Shown here piece by piece: positions 1-12,398 of a stretch of DNA of 64,000 bases. The notes below the pieces were generated by a model. The model was not told the origin of the DNA and did not search any database. It saw nothing but the letters and a program-made list of their open reading frames with translations. This DNA is from Arctopsyche grandis (taxonomy: Eukaryota > Arthropoda > Insecta > Trichoptera > Hydropsychidae). The stretch is from NCBI RefSeq assembly GCF_051622035.1, contig NC_135357.1, forward strand, positions 17,764,256 through 17,828,255. Direction: 5' to 3'. Each line of letters opens with the position of its first letter. The first letter of the stretch is position 1. A program made the position numbers and the translations under genes.

Positions 1-2873
1 TATTGTTTCATAATTTTGTTCAATTTTCCAAAGCACCTTGGTAAAGCACAATTTTTGGTGATGTAAATATACTCAGATTACTAAATTTATTGTATAACAA
101 TAATTTATTAAAAAATAATCTGTAAATTGTATTTACAATTGTACCATATATGTATGTATTTATCAAATAAAAATAGAATAGTTAATTAGTTTCTGTCAAG
201 CTGAGACTATAATGTGCCGCATCATATGTACATTGAGCAATGCTGGTCAACATTATGTCAACACAAAAATATAATAATTTTGTTATTATAACTCGCATAA
301 TTGCAAAAAAGTGCCATTTCAAATTAAGCGCATATTTTGACATCAAAATTTAATTTCATAATTTGCTGAAAAAACCAGCAAATTCTTATATGTAGATATG
401 GAAGTTTAGTGTTTTAGTGAATAAGCAGTTCTAAATTTAAAAACAAAAAATACAACTTTTTAATTTTAATTTGAATATAGTATAAGTATTTGAAGAATTG
501 ATTAAAGAAAATATTAGCTGCTACGCATTTTCTAACAGCTATCTGATTTAATCTACATATTTATCAACAGAAAAACACTACATACATACATCATTGAAAT
601 TTTTATTTCATAATAAACTTATAAGAAAAAATTTAATAGCTTACATTGGTGTTTCTTAAAATATCCACAAAAGATTGCGAATATATCACAAAAAATGGCC
701 ATTTATAAAAATTAATAATCATGCAAAATATTTTCACAGGGGCATTGACCACTAAAAATTTCCAAGCAATGGCATTTCAACTCAATGACTAAATAATTTA
801 AGGAGCTATGTTTATGAACACTTCTTGTACTTAATTCATTCAGATAGAGTGAAAAATACACAGGAAAAATTTCTGGTTAGAACACATTTGGAAAGACAAT
901 TTTCTGCATATATTAAGTTATCAGTTCGGACGTTTAATAAAAAATTTAAACAAACAAATTTGATCTTCCATTAATCGTTCGGTCTAACTTTTATTCTTTA
1001 ATATTATTCATGTTTATTTAAAGATATCAGTAAAACAAAACCAATGTGTTTGTAACTGCGGAAATGATATCTAAAATATAATTTTACAGTTTCGAACTCA
1101 TTTGATAGTTTCTGCATTTTTAATTATATTTTGGACGAACAACATTGTGCACAAATTTTAAAAGGTAAATTGTGTTGTAGATAAATAGATAAATAAAATT
1201 TATCTCACAACAGACTGCACCATTTTTTAACGATAAATATTATTTGAGATAGAAGTATAAAAAATTATAAATATTCTGGAAAATTAATACTCACAAATCT
1301 GCCCCCTTTCTATTTATTTATTTTCATTAGACAAATTAGACAAATATTAGGAAAGCAAACAAAGTACAATATCTTTAGTTTGCAGATGTTAAATTAAGTT
1401 ATACAAATAAACTTAAATATTAAGTATCACTTTTTCACCATAATAGAAAAATTAAATACAAGTTTGATAGAAAAACGCTGAATACAATGATATTAAATAT
1501 GATACTAAACATTTTTCATTCCTCTTAAACTTTCAAAACATTTTTAATGCATTTTGAATAAAAATGAATTAATGTAAGAGCTGTGTTCACCTATTCCACA
1601 ATTATTTTACTTTGAGATGATTCATGTAAAAGTTATAAAAATCAGCCAATATCTACTTTTATAATTCAAAATTGTAGAGTAAATTAATAATGAAAGTAGA
1701 TATTGATTTGGCATTAAATGTACCATCAAATAACACAGAATAAGATAAAAAGAACTTCGGTTCCATAATATTTAACGTTTACATCATATAAAAATTAGAA
1801 TTAAGCTGCTAAAACATACATGAACTTTTTCAATTTTGACATAATTAATATCGTAAATATAGTATAGTATTTATACATACATAATATAAAAACTTTATGA
1901 AACAGCTTAATGATTAAATAATTTTTTATTTTTATTTTATCACTTTGTATGCGAATACATATTAAACAAAACAATTGTGGAAATAAAAATGTTCACATTA
2001 TCCTTCTTATTTATTGGAAAATAGTCATTGAATATTTTTTCTGCTATAATATAAAACATAAAATTAAAAGATTTCAAACATCAATAGCATATGATCAATA
2101 CCCTTTAAATATGCAATAACGTTTTTTATTTCCATTTATTAAAATCTTTCTTACGATCTTCCACGATTAGATAAATTTATGATCGATTCAAATTGGAAAA
2201 AATACTTTTAAAATACATACTAGTTTGACCATTTGAATTTTGTGAAACATATTTTCAAAATAAAAAAAATAATGATGACTTTAAATCTTCAATTTTTTTT
2301 AGTTTCTAATTGAATAGGGTCTTGCAAACGTGAACATTAATAAAATAGTAGTGTTCTTAAAAATCTAATAATAACCTTGTAGTATACAACTAAGATATGT
2401 GGTTTTGCAAAAATTAAAGCAAAGTTATGTCACAATGAAACACAAACTACTGGATTTTAACCAGTTATGCAACAACAATGGTATTTATTATACATTTGGA
2501 CTATAATCACAGTAATGTGAACCTTTCAAAATATATTCATTAATACAAAATAGTAAACATTCTTATTCCAAACATTTGTATATGTAGTTTATACACATAC
2601 ATATAATTGTAGACAAAGGCCTAAGACTTGTAATGGAAAGTATTGGTGAAATATAAAACGAATTATATTTATAATATACATTGATTATATTTTATAATCT
2701 AAGTTCACGTATGACGTGAACATATCACTGATTAACACTGGTGTATGAGTAAGTGTAAAGGCTATAACACCGTGTAAAACAAAAAGTTGTTAAAAATCTT
2801 GACATAAATAATAAATATAACAACACAATAACGAAAATGGGTTCTGCGCATTGTTTAATTTTTTTCACATTAA
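1..2873. other. AT-rich 3' flank of the SPT2 gene, no gene seen
   Basis: Strongly AT-rich sequence with short runs of TACATA-type repeats. I see no open frame resembling a protein, no RNA gene and no clear transposon end. The part next to 2,873 must include the 3' untranslated region of the minus-strand SPT2 gene. The remainder is ordinary intergenic DNA or decayed repeats. Confidence 0.6.
2484..2489 (-). promoter_or_regulatory. Candidate poly(A) signal AATAAA for SPT2
   Basis: A canonical AATAAA read on the minus strand, about 385 bases beyond the SPT2 stop codon. It is the first one I found downstream of the stop. Such hexamers are common by chance in DNA this AT-rich, so this is a candidate only. 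Confidence 0.3.
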
Positions 2874-5336
2874 TTAATAAGGTATTGGCGCCATATTCCG
2901 AGGGCGGCGCGAGTGTATCAACCCCACCCTATTAGATACCTTAGAAATGGCATCCAAACACCAATCTAATTGTTCTTTCGAATGAGCAGCTGACATACAA
3001 AAACGAATACGACATGATAACAAAGGTGTGGCAGGAAAACCAACACCGACCACGGCAACACCACTTGCAGTCAATTCTCGTACCACGCATCTAAAAAATA
3101 GCAAATGCTCATCAATTTTGAGTTCATATTTATTTTAATTACATATTATTTACAATAATTAAAACTCCATACCCTATTTTGGAATATAAGTAGACTAACA
3201 TAGGCACAACGGGAGAATCTTCATGACCGTATATGATAACTCCCATTTGATGCAACCTTCGTCTAAAGTACCTAAAAATAAAATAAATAACAATGAATAA
3301 AATATAAAAATAGCAAATTCCACTATCCATGTATTATATAGGTACATACATACATATGCATACTATTAAAAACAATTAAAAATTAAAACCTTGTATTACG
3401 AGCTAGCGCATCGATTCGCTGTTTACCATCGTCACCACCTCTTACTCCCATTATCAATTCCATACTACTAATAATTTGCTGAATAACCGGTGGAGACATA
3501 CTATACGCATAAGTGCTAGCATGTCCAAATTTATTAACATGGTTGATAAGTTTCTATGAACGGAAATAAAAAATATAGCTCAAATATACATGCATGTATA
3601 ATATGTAGTTAAAATAAAATAAAATATTACTTTGGAGCCGGCTATATATCCACCAGCAGAACCAAAACTTTTGGTAAAGGTACCCATAAGTATGTCTATG
3701 TCTTTAGGGTCTATGCCATAATAATCAGTAATTCCCCTTCCACGAGGACCAGTAGCTCCTATAGAATGAGCCTGTAATAAAAAAATACAAAAATTAGGAA
3801 TATTAAAACAAACAAACAAGAGAGTAAAAGGTTAAAATTAAAATACTATCAATATATTAATATATCGCTTAAATAACACCGTATTAAAATCGAAAATATA
3901 AATGTAAAATACCTCATCCAAGTAAACATAACAATTGTATCGCTTTTTGATGGCTATCAGTTCTGGTAAGCGCACAATGGATCCCTCCATACTATATACT
4001 CCCTCTACTACAATTAATATCTTACGCCATGGCTTCCAAGGTTTTCCAGGACGATCTTGACCTTGTGATATATGTTGGCGAACAACCTTTTCTAGGTCAC
4101 GCATATCTTTGAAAAGTAAATACATCTATAGGTTACATTTTATTAAATTTTCATATTATTGTTAATTATCAATTACAACAGACTGACTAAATTCTCTTAC
4201 CATTATGTTTAAAAATAGCAACTGTTGCTTGAGAAATTCGAAGGCCCAAAATAAGAGAAGCATGGTTAAATTCATCACTAATGGCAAGGCAGCCTGGACC
4301 TAATAATGCAGGTAAGCCCAGAGAATTTGTGGCAAAGCCCATTCCTACTACCATAGCAGCTTCTGTACCCAAGAATTGGGCAGTTAATTTTTCTAATTGT
4401 TCATGCAAGGGACATGTACCTACAAAAATCAGATTTTTTAGAAATGACAACATATAACAAGGACATTTCTAAAAACAATGAAAAGTAATGTATGTAGCTT
4501 GAAAATAAAAAATATATCTAAAAGAAATCACGTAATAACATTTACAAACCTAGCTCAGCTCTCGGACTAGCTAGAGTAAGTCCATATTTTTTAATAGATT
4601 CTTCAGCATCATCAGCACAAACACCAGTAGCCTCAGCGAATCCTAAATAATTATAAGATCCTAGATTGATGCATTTAGTTTCTGATCCTGTATATCTAAA
4701 ATATTTTATGAGATAGAAATTCTTATATGCCACAAAAAACAGTTAAAATCTTATTTTCCTCCAATCTAACATCACCAACTTTTTTGTTTTTTCACCAATA
4801 TTTTTTTAAAACTTCAATAATATTTATGTACTTTAACATATATTCATCACCATTTTTTAAATCATACGTAAACGCAGTACCAACCTGAATGTCCACCCAT
4901 GGTCATCGGTGACTCTATCTTTTAAGGTAATTTCAGCACCAGGAGATGAGCATATTGGGCGGTTCCAACAATCTCGAACACGTCGGTATACATAATAAGA
5001 ATATAATTCGTCAAATTGATTAAAAAGGCGAATGTAACCCTAAAATTTAAAAATATTATACATATTTTAAATAACAATACAAATTAGAAAAGTTACACAA
5101 AACAATATAACATAATAAAATAATAAACAAACCTTTCTATCAAACTCTGTATGAACCCTTGGCTTAAATAGTAATCTATTTATTAGGGCTAAATAAATCA
5201 GAACATATATTCCTAAGCGAGTGAGAAATGTTGTTATAAATGAACATTGTTCAAATGATTCTTTTGATGTGTCATAATAGCTCCAGTCCAATGAAGGAAA
5301 TTTTCCATGTTTCACTCCGTTTATTCCATTTGACTC
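2874..5336 (-). CDS. lace: Serine palmitoyltransferase subunit 2 (SPTLC2/lace), nine exons, first exon missing
   Basis: Catalytic subunit of the PLP-dependent enzyme that condenses L-serine with palmitoyl-CoA to 3-ketodihydrosphingosine, the first step of sphingolipid synthesis, on the ER membrane. Exons (minus strand, all GT-AG): 5336-5133, 5039-4885, 4695-4550, 4419-4201, 4106-3913, 3771-3631, 3553-3390, 3271-3173, 3090-2874 (TAA stop). They join in frame to 512 residues; human SPTLC2 has about 562. A hydrophobic segment lies at visible residues 33-57. The PLP lysine is K340 in [13 protein letters not shown], with LDEAHSIG and DEFNHAS upstream and EDSPVVP and GFPATP near the C-terminus, all family hallmarks. 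An in-frame TAG directly precedes 5336 and the exon has no usable ATG, so an upstream exon must supply the start; I could not place it. Introns are compact (about 80 to 190 bases). No frame breaks are visible, so the gene looks functional. Confidence 0.93.
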
Positions 5337-5704
5337 CTACAACAATACATAAGTAAAATGTAATTTATTTTCACTTTAAATATATAACGTAACAATAAAT
5401 ATAAAAGGATGCTTCAAAGGTAAGAATTCGTAATAAAATTACAGCACGAATAAATATATTCACGGTTCAAAGCTTTCAATCTAAAGAAGTTTGTATTATA
5501 TACGTTGAAAGTGAGACCTACATATGCATATATTATGTTATTCATATTCGATACAAGATGAATTGCTCGTCATCTATTCATATTTCATGTGTATTATGCT
5601 TTTATTCAGATGGCGATATCTTATTCTGATAAATGGGATGGAACCATTTGTACTCTACTACTACTTTAAATGTATTATATGTACATTCAATCACTTTGTA
5701 GGTA
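5337..5704. other. AT-rich stretch, probable first intron of SPT2
   Basis: It begins on the minus strand with the acceptor TTGTTGTAG of the first visible SPT2 exon. I see no coding potential I can defend, and a simple-repeat-rich composition. It probably belongs to a long first intron running toward the real 5' end of the gene. Confidence 0.5.
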
Positions 5705-6095
5705 TCTAATATATAATTTCGAAAGAGACTTTGTATGTATGTAACCTTCGTTCGTTGGTTCGTAGTTCGTAGACAAATTCGATTTTTTTTTCGATTCATA
5801 GGCGCCGATTTGATTTTTTTCGATTCAAAGGATTCGAAAACCTAGAGGGTGAAGCTTCTGAGGGCGAAGGCTCCGGGGACGCAGGCGCCGGATGCTGGTA
5901 TACATATAATTTCGAAAGATACAGTATATATGTTTGTTTATTCGTGACAGTAAATTTAATAAAAAAAACAAATGAGAATTAAAATAAATTTATATAAACT
6001 AAAACTATTCAAATAAATTTAATAAAATGTTTTCTATTAGATAAGTCATGTTAAAGCGGTTTATAGTACCGAGCGAAGCCGGGTAAAATCACTAG
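5705..6095 (+). mobile_element. Non-autonomous Helitron (copy 1)
   Basis: It starts with TCTAATATATAATTTCGAAA directly after A and ends in CCGAGCGAAGCCGGG...CTAG followed by T. This is the Helitron pattern (5' TC, GC-rich hairpin about 10 bases before a 3' CTRR end, insertion between A and T). The middle carries a GC-rich minisatellite-like stretch (about 5,840-5,895) and a second copy of the 5'-end motif near 5,905. No Rep/helicase gene is present. Confidence 0.8.
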
Positions 6096-7514
6096 TTAAC
6101 TATAAACATAGGACTATATGGCGCACCGAAATCTCAGCGCAAACCAACTTAGCGCCGACCTTTCGGCGCAGAGAACTCAGCCCAACGACAATTCAGCGCA
6201 AAATTAATTTTTTCAAGTTGTAAAATGGTTGAAATGCACGATATGGTCACACGTTGAAATGCACGATAATTTATATCAATGGTCAATATATACATACATA
6301 CGTATACGCGTACATTTTAGATATGAATACAGAACCCATGAAGACGGGCTTGTGAACCTTGGTCTAGAATCCGTTCATACGTAAGATTTTTTGTGTGGAA
6401 ACTCTTTTTAAGAAATATTTTTTGCAGAACTCAGTTGAGAAATTCTGAATACGTAGGATTTGAAAACATAATTTTTGGGGAAAAAATTGAAAAAAAAAAG
6501 ATTCTCCCATTTTTTATCAAAAGCAAAGTTCATAAAGACGATTTGCGAACCGTAGTTTAGAGACCCTGCATACGTAAAAGTTTCGATAGCTAAAAAACTA
6601 TTAGAAAAAAAAATTGCTGCCCGGTTTTCTAAACCGTGCTTAAAAATAAATTTTTGCGGCCTTAATTGAGAAACCCTGAGCACAAAGAGTATCAAATAAA
6701 TTTATTCGCATTTATGAAATTATCATGTAGATAGATATGGCCGACAATTTCAATACAATAATTATTTTCGAAAATGAATTTAAAACTTATTGAAAAAAAA
6801 TATTTTGCACTGAATTATCGTTACGCTGAATAGTCCATGTGCTGAATTGTCGTAAATGAATTGTGTAAAAAATTCTTGGTAAAAGTCTGAATTCTCGACA
6901 GGGCGGACCCTCTAGGCTTGGAAGCGAGGCTCGGTCGACTCGCTTCTTCCTGTGATTGGCTACTCTTTGCGATGCCAATAGTATTGCCGTGCCCTTAATT
7001 AACTCGACTTTTACGTGATGAAATACTCCGACATATACTGCCTGGTTCGCATATAATTTCGGACGGTTGGACAGCGTATGGAAATTACCAAGATTTTTTT
7101 ACATGCATGTATTTAAAAGAAAAGTGCAATTAATACACCCAAATAATATATCCTAAGTGAAACTAAGTGTACTTAATATAAAATTAAACTAAGCATAATC
7201 AAATCATAATCAAAACTTCATCTCTTGTTGCTACGTACATACATATGAACATACATATAAAGTTAATAAATAAGTTTCAAGGAATTCAATCAGAAATATA
7301 TTGAAGCACAAAGTAAAACAAAATTTTAAATACATGCATGTATATATGTACATACATACATATGTATGTTTGTACGTCTAGTTAAATCAAGATTGTTGCT
7401 TAATAAATAGGTCAAGATTGAGCATTCCACACCAATGACCATAAAATACTACAATTGAAATTAATAAAAAAGTATGTTTAAATCAGGGATGCGATAAAAC
7501 GTCGAAAAGTTAGG
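6096..7514. repeat. Repeat-derived region with degenerate tandem units
   Basis: At 6,120-6,200 short motifs such as TTCAGCGCAAA recur, and related CTGAATTGTCG motifs reappear in the opposite orientation at 6,810-6,900, suggesting a decayed inverted-repeat element. Between about 6,360 and 6,680 a unit of roughly 90-150 bases, with a core like GAGAAATTCTGAATACGTA, is repeated in diverged form. No host gene is recognised; the short open frames here have no family motifs. Confidence 0.4.
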
Positions 7515-7518
7515 TTAA

Positions 7519-8473
7519 CCCTTTGACTGCTACAACAACGATAAATCGTTGTTTTGAAATCGGCGAAGATTGCTACGACGATCGTTGTTGACGTCATTAA
7601 TTGTCGTATTTCAATACTTTCTTTGAGCCACCAGCGCATCAGTGGCACGAAACATTTTTTTTATATACGTATTTATATTTATTTTTCAATCAAGCTTTAT
7701 AAATATTTATCAATTTTTTAAATAAAAGCTCTTCAATTTCGGGTTCATCATCAAAGTAAATTTCGGGTTCGTTGTCAATGTCATATAAGGAGTTATTACT
7801 TGGGAATTGATTATTATCGATAAATTCATTTTCAGAATCAGTAGAGCTGCTGATTTGTCGAGTTCCTCGGCGAGGAGCTATTATTTCGCTTTCATCACTT
7901 TCACTGTCCGATATCATTTTGCAGAGTTAAAATAAATGGCAAAAAACAATAGAAATCCGCTTTCAATTATATAGGTCACGAGATGTCACGAATTCATGCA
8001 ATCAATCAAATGCAACTGAAATGCATACAAAATGTTTATGATACATGTTGAAAAATTATTTGATTATTAGAAACTTCGCATCCTTGTGTGTCTCGCTCAT
8101 ACGTACACAATTAAAACCAAGAAAGAAAGAGAGAGAGACCGCTACCTGTTTCGAATATATCGCATGTTGTAAGGATACATCGATATCTAAAAATAGATTA
8201 TTGAAAAGAATAAAGCCTCGGAAAACAATCGTCAAAACTTATTTAGTGTATATAGGTATCTCTTTCGCACGCACGCATGTAAAAGCAAGACAGAAAGAGA
8301 GAGCACGAGTTCACGACTGCTTCTTAAAAATGTATATAAAGTATTATAAAAATTACGAGTGTTCGGCGAAGTAAGTATGTAAAAAAAAATATTATATTTA
8401 TTTTTTTTCAAAATAATTACAAATGTTAGCATTTTTCGCTTGGACATTGAAAAACCTCGTAGCAGCCAAAGGG
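7519..8473 (-). mobile_element. piggyBac-type element, internally deleted
   Basis: Flanked on both sides by TTAA (7515-7518 and 8474-8477), the target-site duplication of piggyBac elements. Terminal inverted repeats read CCCTTTGACTGCTAC on the left and CCCTTTGGCTGCTAC on the right. At 955 bp it is far too short for a full transposase, and only the acidic N-terminus remains. Confidence 0.85.
7690..7917 (-). pseudogene. piggyBac transposase N-terminal fragment
   Basis: A 75-residue open frame rich in D, E and S. It starts MISDSESDESEIIAPRRGTR and continues with more acidic clusters. Acidic, serine-rich N-termini of this kind are usual in piggyBac/PGBD transposases, and its position inside a TTAA-flanked element supports the call. 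The catalytic domain is absent, so it cannot transpose by itself. Confidence 0.65.
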
Positions 8474-8559
8474 TTAAACAAATCTGACAAATTCAAACAA
8501 AAATTTGAAATATGAAATTTCTTTTCATTTATGGAATTTTTCGTTATACATAGTTATAT

Positions 8560-8712
8560 GTATGTAGAGCGCGGATAGAGAGCGTGCTTTATCCAGGAAT
8601 CGGGGCAGTTTGGCTCTATTTACAAAGCCAGAGTAAGAAAAAAAGGTTCGGCGAACCTTTAACAAAGCATTTACAACAATTGAACAATGAACGGCGTGCT
8701 TTGGGTCCACTC
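8560..8712. mobile_element. Small palindromic MITE, copy 1
   Basis: The segment from about 8,638 (AAAGGTTCGGCGAACCTTTA) to 8,706 matches segments at 15,445-15,505 and, inverted, 22,990-23,085. The family core is a palindrome around GGTTCGGCGAACC with flanking CATTGTTC arms. The left arm is diverged here and the ends are approximate. Confidence 0.5.
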
Positions 8713-9108
8713 ACTAACGTTACAGTATGAGTACCGGTTTGTTCATATACGAAATATAGGTTTTAGTTATAGTATAAGTGCTAAATCCGTCTTCAAATAG
8801 ATTTCCAACGGGTATTGCATGAAAATTTTAGCTGTCAGAAAACCAATTATTTAAAATGGGAAATCCTGTGGAAACCGCAACACAACGTTGTAATTCCCAT
8901 TTCCGCTATAGACCAGGGTACGCATATATAGAACATAAATAATTGAAGATTTAGCAAACGATTTTGAATATTCAAACTCATGCCTAATAGTTTGTGTTTT
9001 GTTCCCAGAGATTCATATGGAGAATTCTAACCAATTTGAACTACACATTGAATTTAAAAATGAAAATAAAAGTATGTGTTCAATAATAATAGGCAACAAA
9101 TTAGATGG
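8713..9108. other. AT-rich region, no supported gene
   Basis: It contains two short stretches with exon-like edges: ATGGGAAATCCTGTGG at 8,855 with a GTACGC donor at about 8,918, and a segment after a TTGTTCCCAG acceptor at about 9,008 that is open from ATGGAGAATTC. The two do not join in frame under any split I tried, and neither matches a family I know. Confidence 0.35.
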
Positions 9109-10130
9109 CCAATATTTTATAACAAAATGGTCAGTATTATATTATTAAATGTCAGTATAAATAAGAAATGGACATCACAAAAATCAGACGTATATTCGTC
9201 ACAACAAATATCAATACCTGTTGGTTGGAATTGAATATCAAGATCGTACAAATCTTTTATTGATGTTATAGTGAAATTGTTGTCAGTGAAATTATAATTT
9301 CACTAGTGAGGTTATAATTTCACTGGCTCAAGCAGTGAGTACGGATATAACAATATAATTCACTTCTCAATGTCAGTGAATTTGTAATTCGAATTAAAAC
9401 GTACGAATTAGGGCGTGTGAACGCGAGGTCGGCATCGGAGTGGGGATGGAGAGGAGCGGGGTTGTGACGTGGGGTGGCGCGATTCGTATCGGCGACGCAC
9501 AATCAACTTATACAAAAATTATAATTTCATCAATAGGGGCCAGCGAAAATGTAATTGGTAATTTGAAATGAAATATTTTTCATGTTTTTTCATTTTTTGT
9601 ATATTTTTCATTTTTTTCAGACTTTTATCTGAACGAGAGCCGTATGCTACGGCCAAAAGGATCGCCCGACTCTTCGACCAATAGTTTATTGCTTATGTAT
9701 GTGTGTTGAGCCCAATATGTATAAATATGGCGCGCTTTCGAAATGGAAACCATTCCGACCTGGAGCGCCGACGAGAACAGACGAATAAACGAACCGCTTC
9801 TACAACCTCCTGCGTCTTTCTCTCCGATCCTGTAAACCCCCACTTTACGTCCATGCAACAGTATCAATGTCACACTGAAATTATTACACCAGTGAAATAA
9901 TAAGAATAATTAATTTATTAATCAATTTAATGTCTATCTACAGTAAAAAGAAAACTTATCTAATAACATTAATACTGACCATTTATGTTGAAATACTGAC
10001 CATTTATGTTGAAATACTGACCTTTTATAATTTATACTAATAAATATTATAGTATACTGGCCGTTCAATATAAATACTGACCTTTCAAATTTAAATACAC
10101 ACTGACAAAAATAGACTAAAATACAAGCCA
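9109..10130. repeat. Composite inverted-repeat/MITE region with GGTCAGTAT and GTGAAATTATAATTTCAC motifs
   Basis: The left part has TGGTCAGTATT (about 9,127). The right part has the complementary TACTGACC motif several times (9,974-10,085), including two tandem copies of a 22-base unit. A perfect 20-base palindrome, AGTGAAATTATAATTTCACT, sits at 9,285-9,304, and related TGAAATTATTACACCAGTGA sequence lies near 9,876. GGTCAGTA motifs also occur at 46,870-46,930. It is probably one or two nested non-autonomous elements whose family I do not recognise. Confidence 0.45.
9621..9725 (+). repeat. Dispersed repeat, shared with 27,771-27,850
   Basis: The stretch containing GAGCCGTATGCTACGGCC, CCGACTC and TCGACCAATAGTT, then TTGAGCCCAA, is repeated with few changes at 27,771-27,850 on the same strand. 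Outside this block the two loci differ, so it is a mobile or duplicated unit. Family unknown. Confidence 0.6.
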
Positions 10131-10329
10131 TCATAATATACCAAAAGAAATGATGTTATTCAATGGTTTAGAACAGCGTTTCCCAACCTGTGGTACGCGT
10201 ACCACTTGGTGGTACGCGGTTGATGGTTGGTGGTACGTGAAAAAAAATCAGTAATGGCGGACATGTAGGAATGAATGATTTACAATCATAATTATGAAGA
10301 GGTATGTAAAAATAGAAATATTTTTTATA

Positions 10330-10552
10330 TCTAATATATAATTTCGAAAGAGACTTTGTTAGCTTGTATCTTTGTTTGGGAACTTCGAAAAAAAAAATAA
10401 AATCTCCATGAAGACAATTGAATTGGTTGAATTTATATTTTTTTCGATTAAAATAAATTTAATAAAAAAACAAATGAATATTTACTATCAGATTCGCCAT
10501 GTTTAAACTGTTTATATTACAAATACTGAGCAAAGCCGGGTTAAACAACTAG
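10330..10552 (+). mobile_element. Non-autonomous Helitron (copy 2), nested in a hAT element
   Basis: It starts TCTAATATATAATTTCGAAA after A and ends with GAGCAAAGCCGGG...CTAG before T. It belongs to the same family as 5,705-6,095 but has no GC-rich insert. It lies inside the hAT element and is therefore the younger insertion. Confidence 0.8.
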
Positions 10553-10748
10553 TAATTAATAAACATTATCTTAATTAGTCATCGTTGACGTCAATATGTA
10601 CAATCGATGATCGAAAATCTGACAATCGATACGTTTTCCTCAGATCCGACATGGATTTCGGAGTGCATTTTTAAATTTACCGCGTTCACGCTCCAATAAA
10701 TAAATAACTTGAATTTGACACTTGAAAACAGTTCGATAATAATCTTTA

Positions 10749-11250
10749 GTGTTGCAGATAAAATTGAAAGTACATATAATTAGAAAATTAGATTTTTGGA
10801 ATTTATGTATCGAAAATGATCAAACTGAAGTATTTGAAACTTTACATAATTTCTTATCTGAAAACAAGAGTCGTATGTCTCGGGATATACGTGAAAAAAT
10901 AATTGAATATTTAATAGGGCTGAAATCGTCTTTTATGCAGTGCTTCTCCAAACAATTTGATTTTAAGCCCCTTTGATATTGAAAATTTTCGGAAAGCTAC
11001 CAAGGAAAATGAGAACTTGATTGAACTTTCAAATTATAGCATTTAAAAACTGAATTCGAAATAAATAAGGTTATTAATTTTTGGCTAGGTATTAGTGAAG
11101 AATATGAACAGTTTTAAGACATAGCGCTTTAATTTCGGTCGCCGTTTACTAGCACTGAACTGGTTGAGAGAGCTTTCTCTTCATATATTTTAATAAGTCA
11201 AATATAAAAATTGATTGAATCCAGCTCCAGACTTAAGGGTAAATTTCACA
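10749..11250 (+). pseudogene. hAT transposase remnant
   Basis: The first 75 codons are open (IREKIIEYLIGLKSSF region). Similar sequence then continues through several stops, with FWLGISEEYEQF at about 11,076-11,115 and ESFLF at about 11,170. The FWLG and dimerisation-like pieces fit the C-terminal half of ZBED/GTF2I-repeat-type hAT transposases. Multiple stops make it non-functional. Confidence 0.6.
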
Positions 11251-11548
11251 TCATTTGAACCAAATTTAAAAAAACCAAGTACAAGGATCTCAATAAATTT
11301 ATTTTGTAAGGAGATTTAATGAAAAGAAAACAGATTATATGTACTATGTAATTTTGTGTTTTTATTAAAACAATCAATAATATTTTTAATATCAATAATA
11401 GAAGTATGACAAGATAGTAGATAAATATATTAAACTTTGAGCATATTATAATTGTGACTCCGCAAAAAAAAAATTTCCATAAAATTTCTTATCAAAACAG
11501 ATCTACATATTGCGTGTATCCTGTCTTCACATTCCTTACCATGCAAAT

Positions 11549-11553
<5 letters not shown>

Positions 11554-11629
<76 letters not shown>
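11554..11629. repeat. (TA)n simple repeat
   Basis: About 75 bases of uninterrupted TA dinucleotides inside the hAT element. Open frames reading IYIYIY here are artefacts of the repeat. Confidence 0.95.
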
Positions 11630-11631
<2 letters not shown>

Positions 11632-11756
11632 ATTACACTTGCAAAAACAAATTTCATGAAATACAATCATTTTTATATGGTGGTACAATTTAGCGTTATG
11701 TATGTACTACCAAGTGGTACGCGAGTCAAAAAAGGTTGGGAAACGCTGGTTTAGAA

Positions 11757-12265
11757 GAATACGTTATTTTTCTTTTCAATACGTTATTCAAGCACTGGCG
11801 ACGATTGCACGTATACATATTTTTTTTTTTTTAAATTCACATATTTAAAATGTATTTATGTATTTAAGATTTGAAAACAGTTTCAAAATTCGATGAAAAT
11901 TACCAATAAATAAATCGTTATATCCGTATCCGTAAATAATGAGAACGCAACTAAAAATCGGTCAACAAGTAACGTGCCCAAATTCTCGAGAGGCTGTCGA
12001 ACGAAAGTAACTGAACTCGAGTCGTTAACACAATAATTGCGGATAAATTGCAATCAAAATATATAAAAAAAAAAACGAAATAACTGTGTCAGTATTTAAC
12101 GACATCAACACTTCAATCCGTTTTTTTATGTTTATAACGTCGTTGCCGTTTCCCAGGTGTATAGCTATACATACACAACCCAGTGTATAACGGAAAATGC
12201 GGAAATTCAGATGGCACGTACAAAGGAAAACTCGTAGGTATGTACGTACTAGAATAATATATATG

Positions 12266-12350
<85 letters not shown>

Positions 12351-12398
12351 GTATACTACTGTTCTTTTCTGCAATGCGAGCGATTTCTTATGTGCATA
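11757..12398. other. Spacer between two hAT elements
   Basis: AT-rich sequence with a TTTTTTTTTTT run at 11,821 and a (TA)n array from about 12,257 to 12,345. No coding sequence or element end is recognised apart from the flanking hAT insertions. Confidence 0.5.
12257..12345. repeat. (TA)n simple repeat
   Basis: Nearly pure TA repeat with single interruptions (ATATGTATAT and ATATACATAT) near its left end. It produces spurious IYIY frames on both strands. Confidence 0.95.

Larger units (their letters stand above)
10166..11756 (+). mobile_element. hAT transposon with intact target-site duplication (element 10174-11748)
   Basis: Terminal inverted repeats start CAGCGTTTCCCAACC, with GTGGTACGC motifs just inside. 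They are bounded by a perfect 8-bp duplication, GTTTAGAA (10166-10173 and 11749-11756), diagnostic of hAT. It contains a decayed transposase, a later Helitron insertion (10330-10552) and a (TA)n array. The intact duplication suggests the insertion itself has not rearranged. Confidence 0.9.

Noticed and set aside
8045..8374. 109-codon plus-strand frame inside the piggyBac remnant
   Set aside because: Opposite strand to the transposase, lysine/arginine-rich from AGAGAGA sequence, no motif.
8855..9130. Possible two-exon gene (ATGGGAAATCC and ATGGAGAATTC segments)
   Set aside because: Exon-like edges exist, but every join tried gives a stop or a wrong phase, and I know no similar protein.
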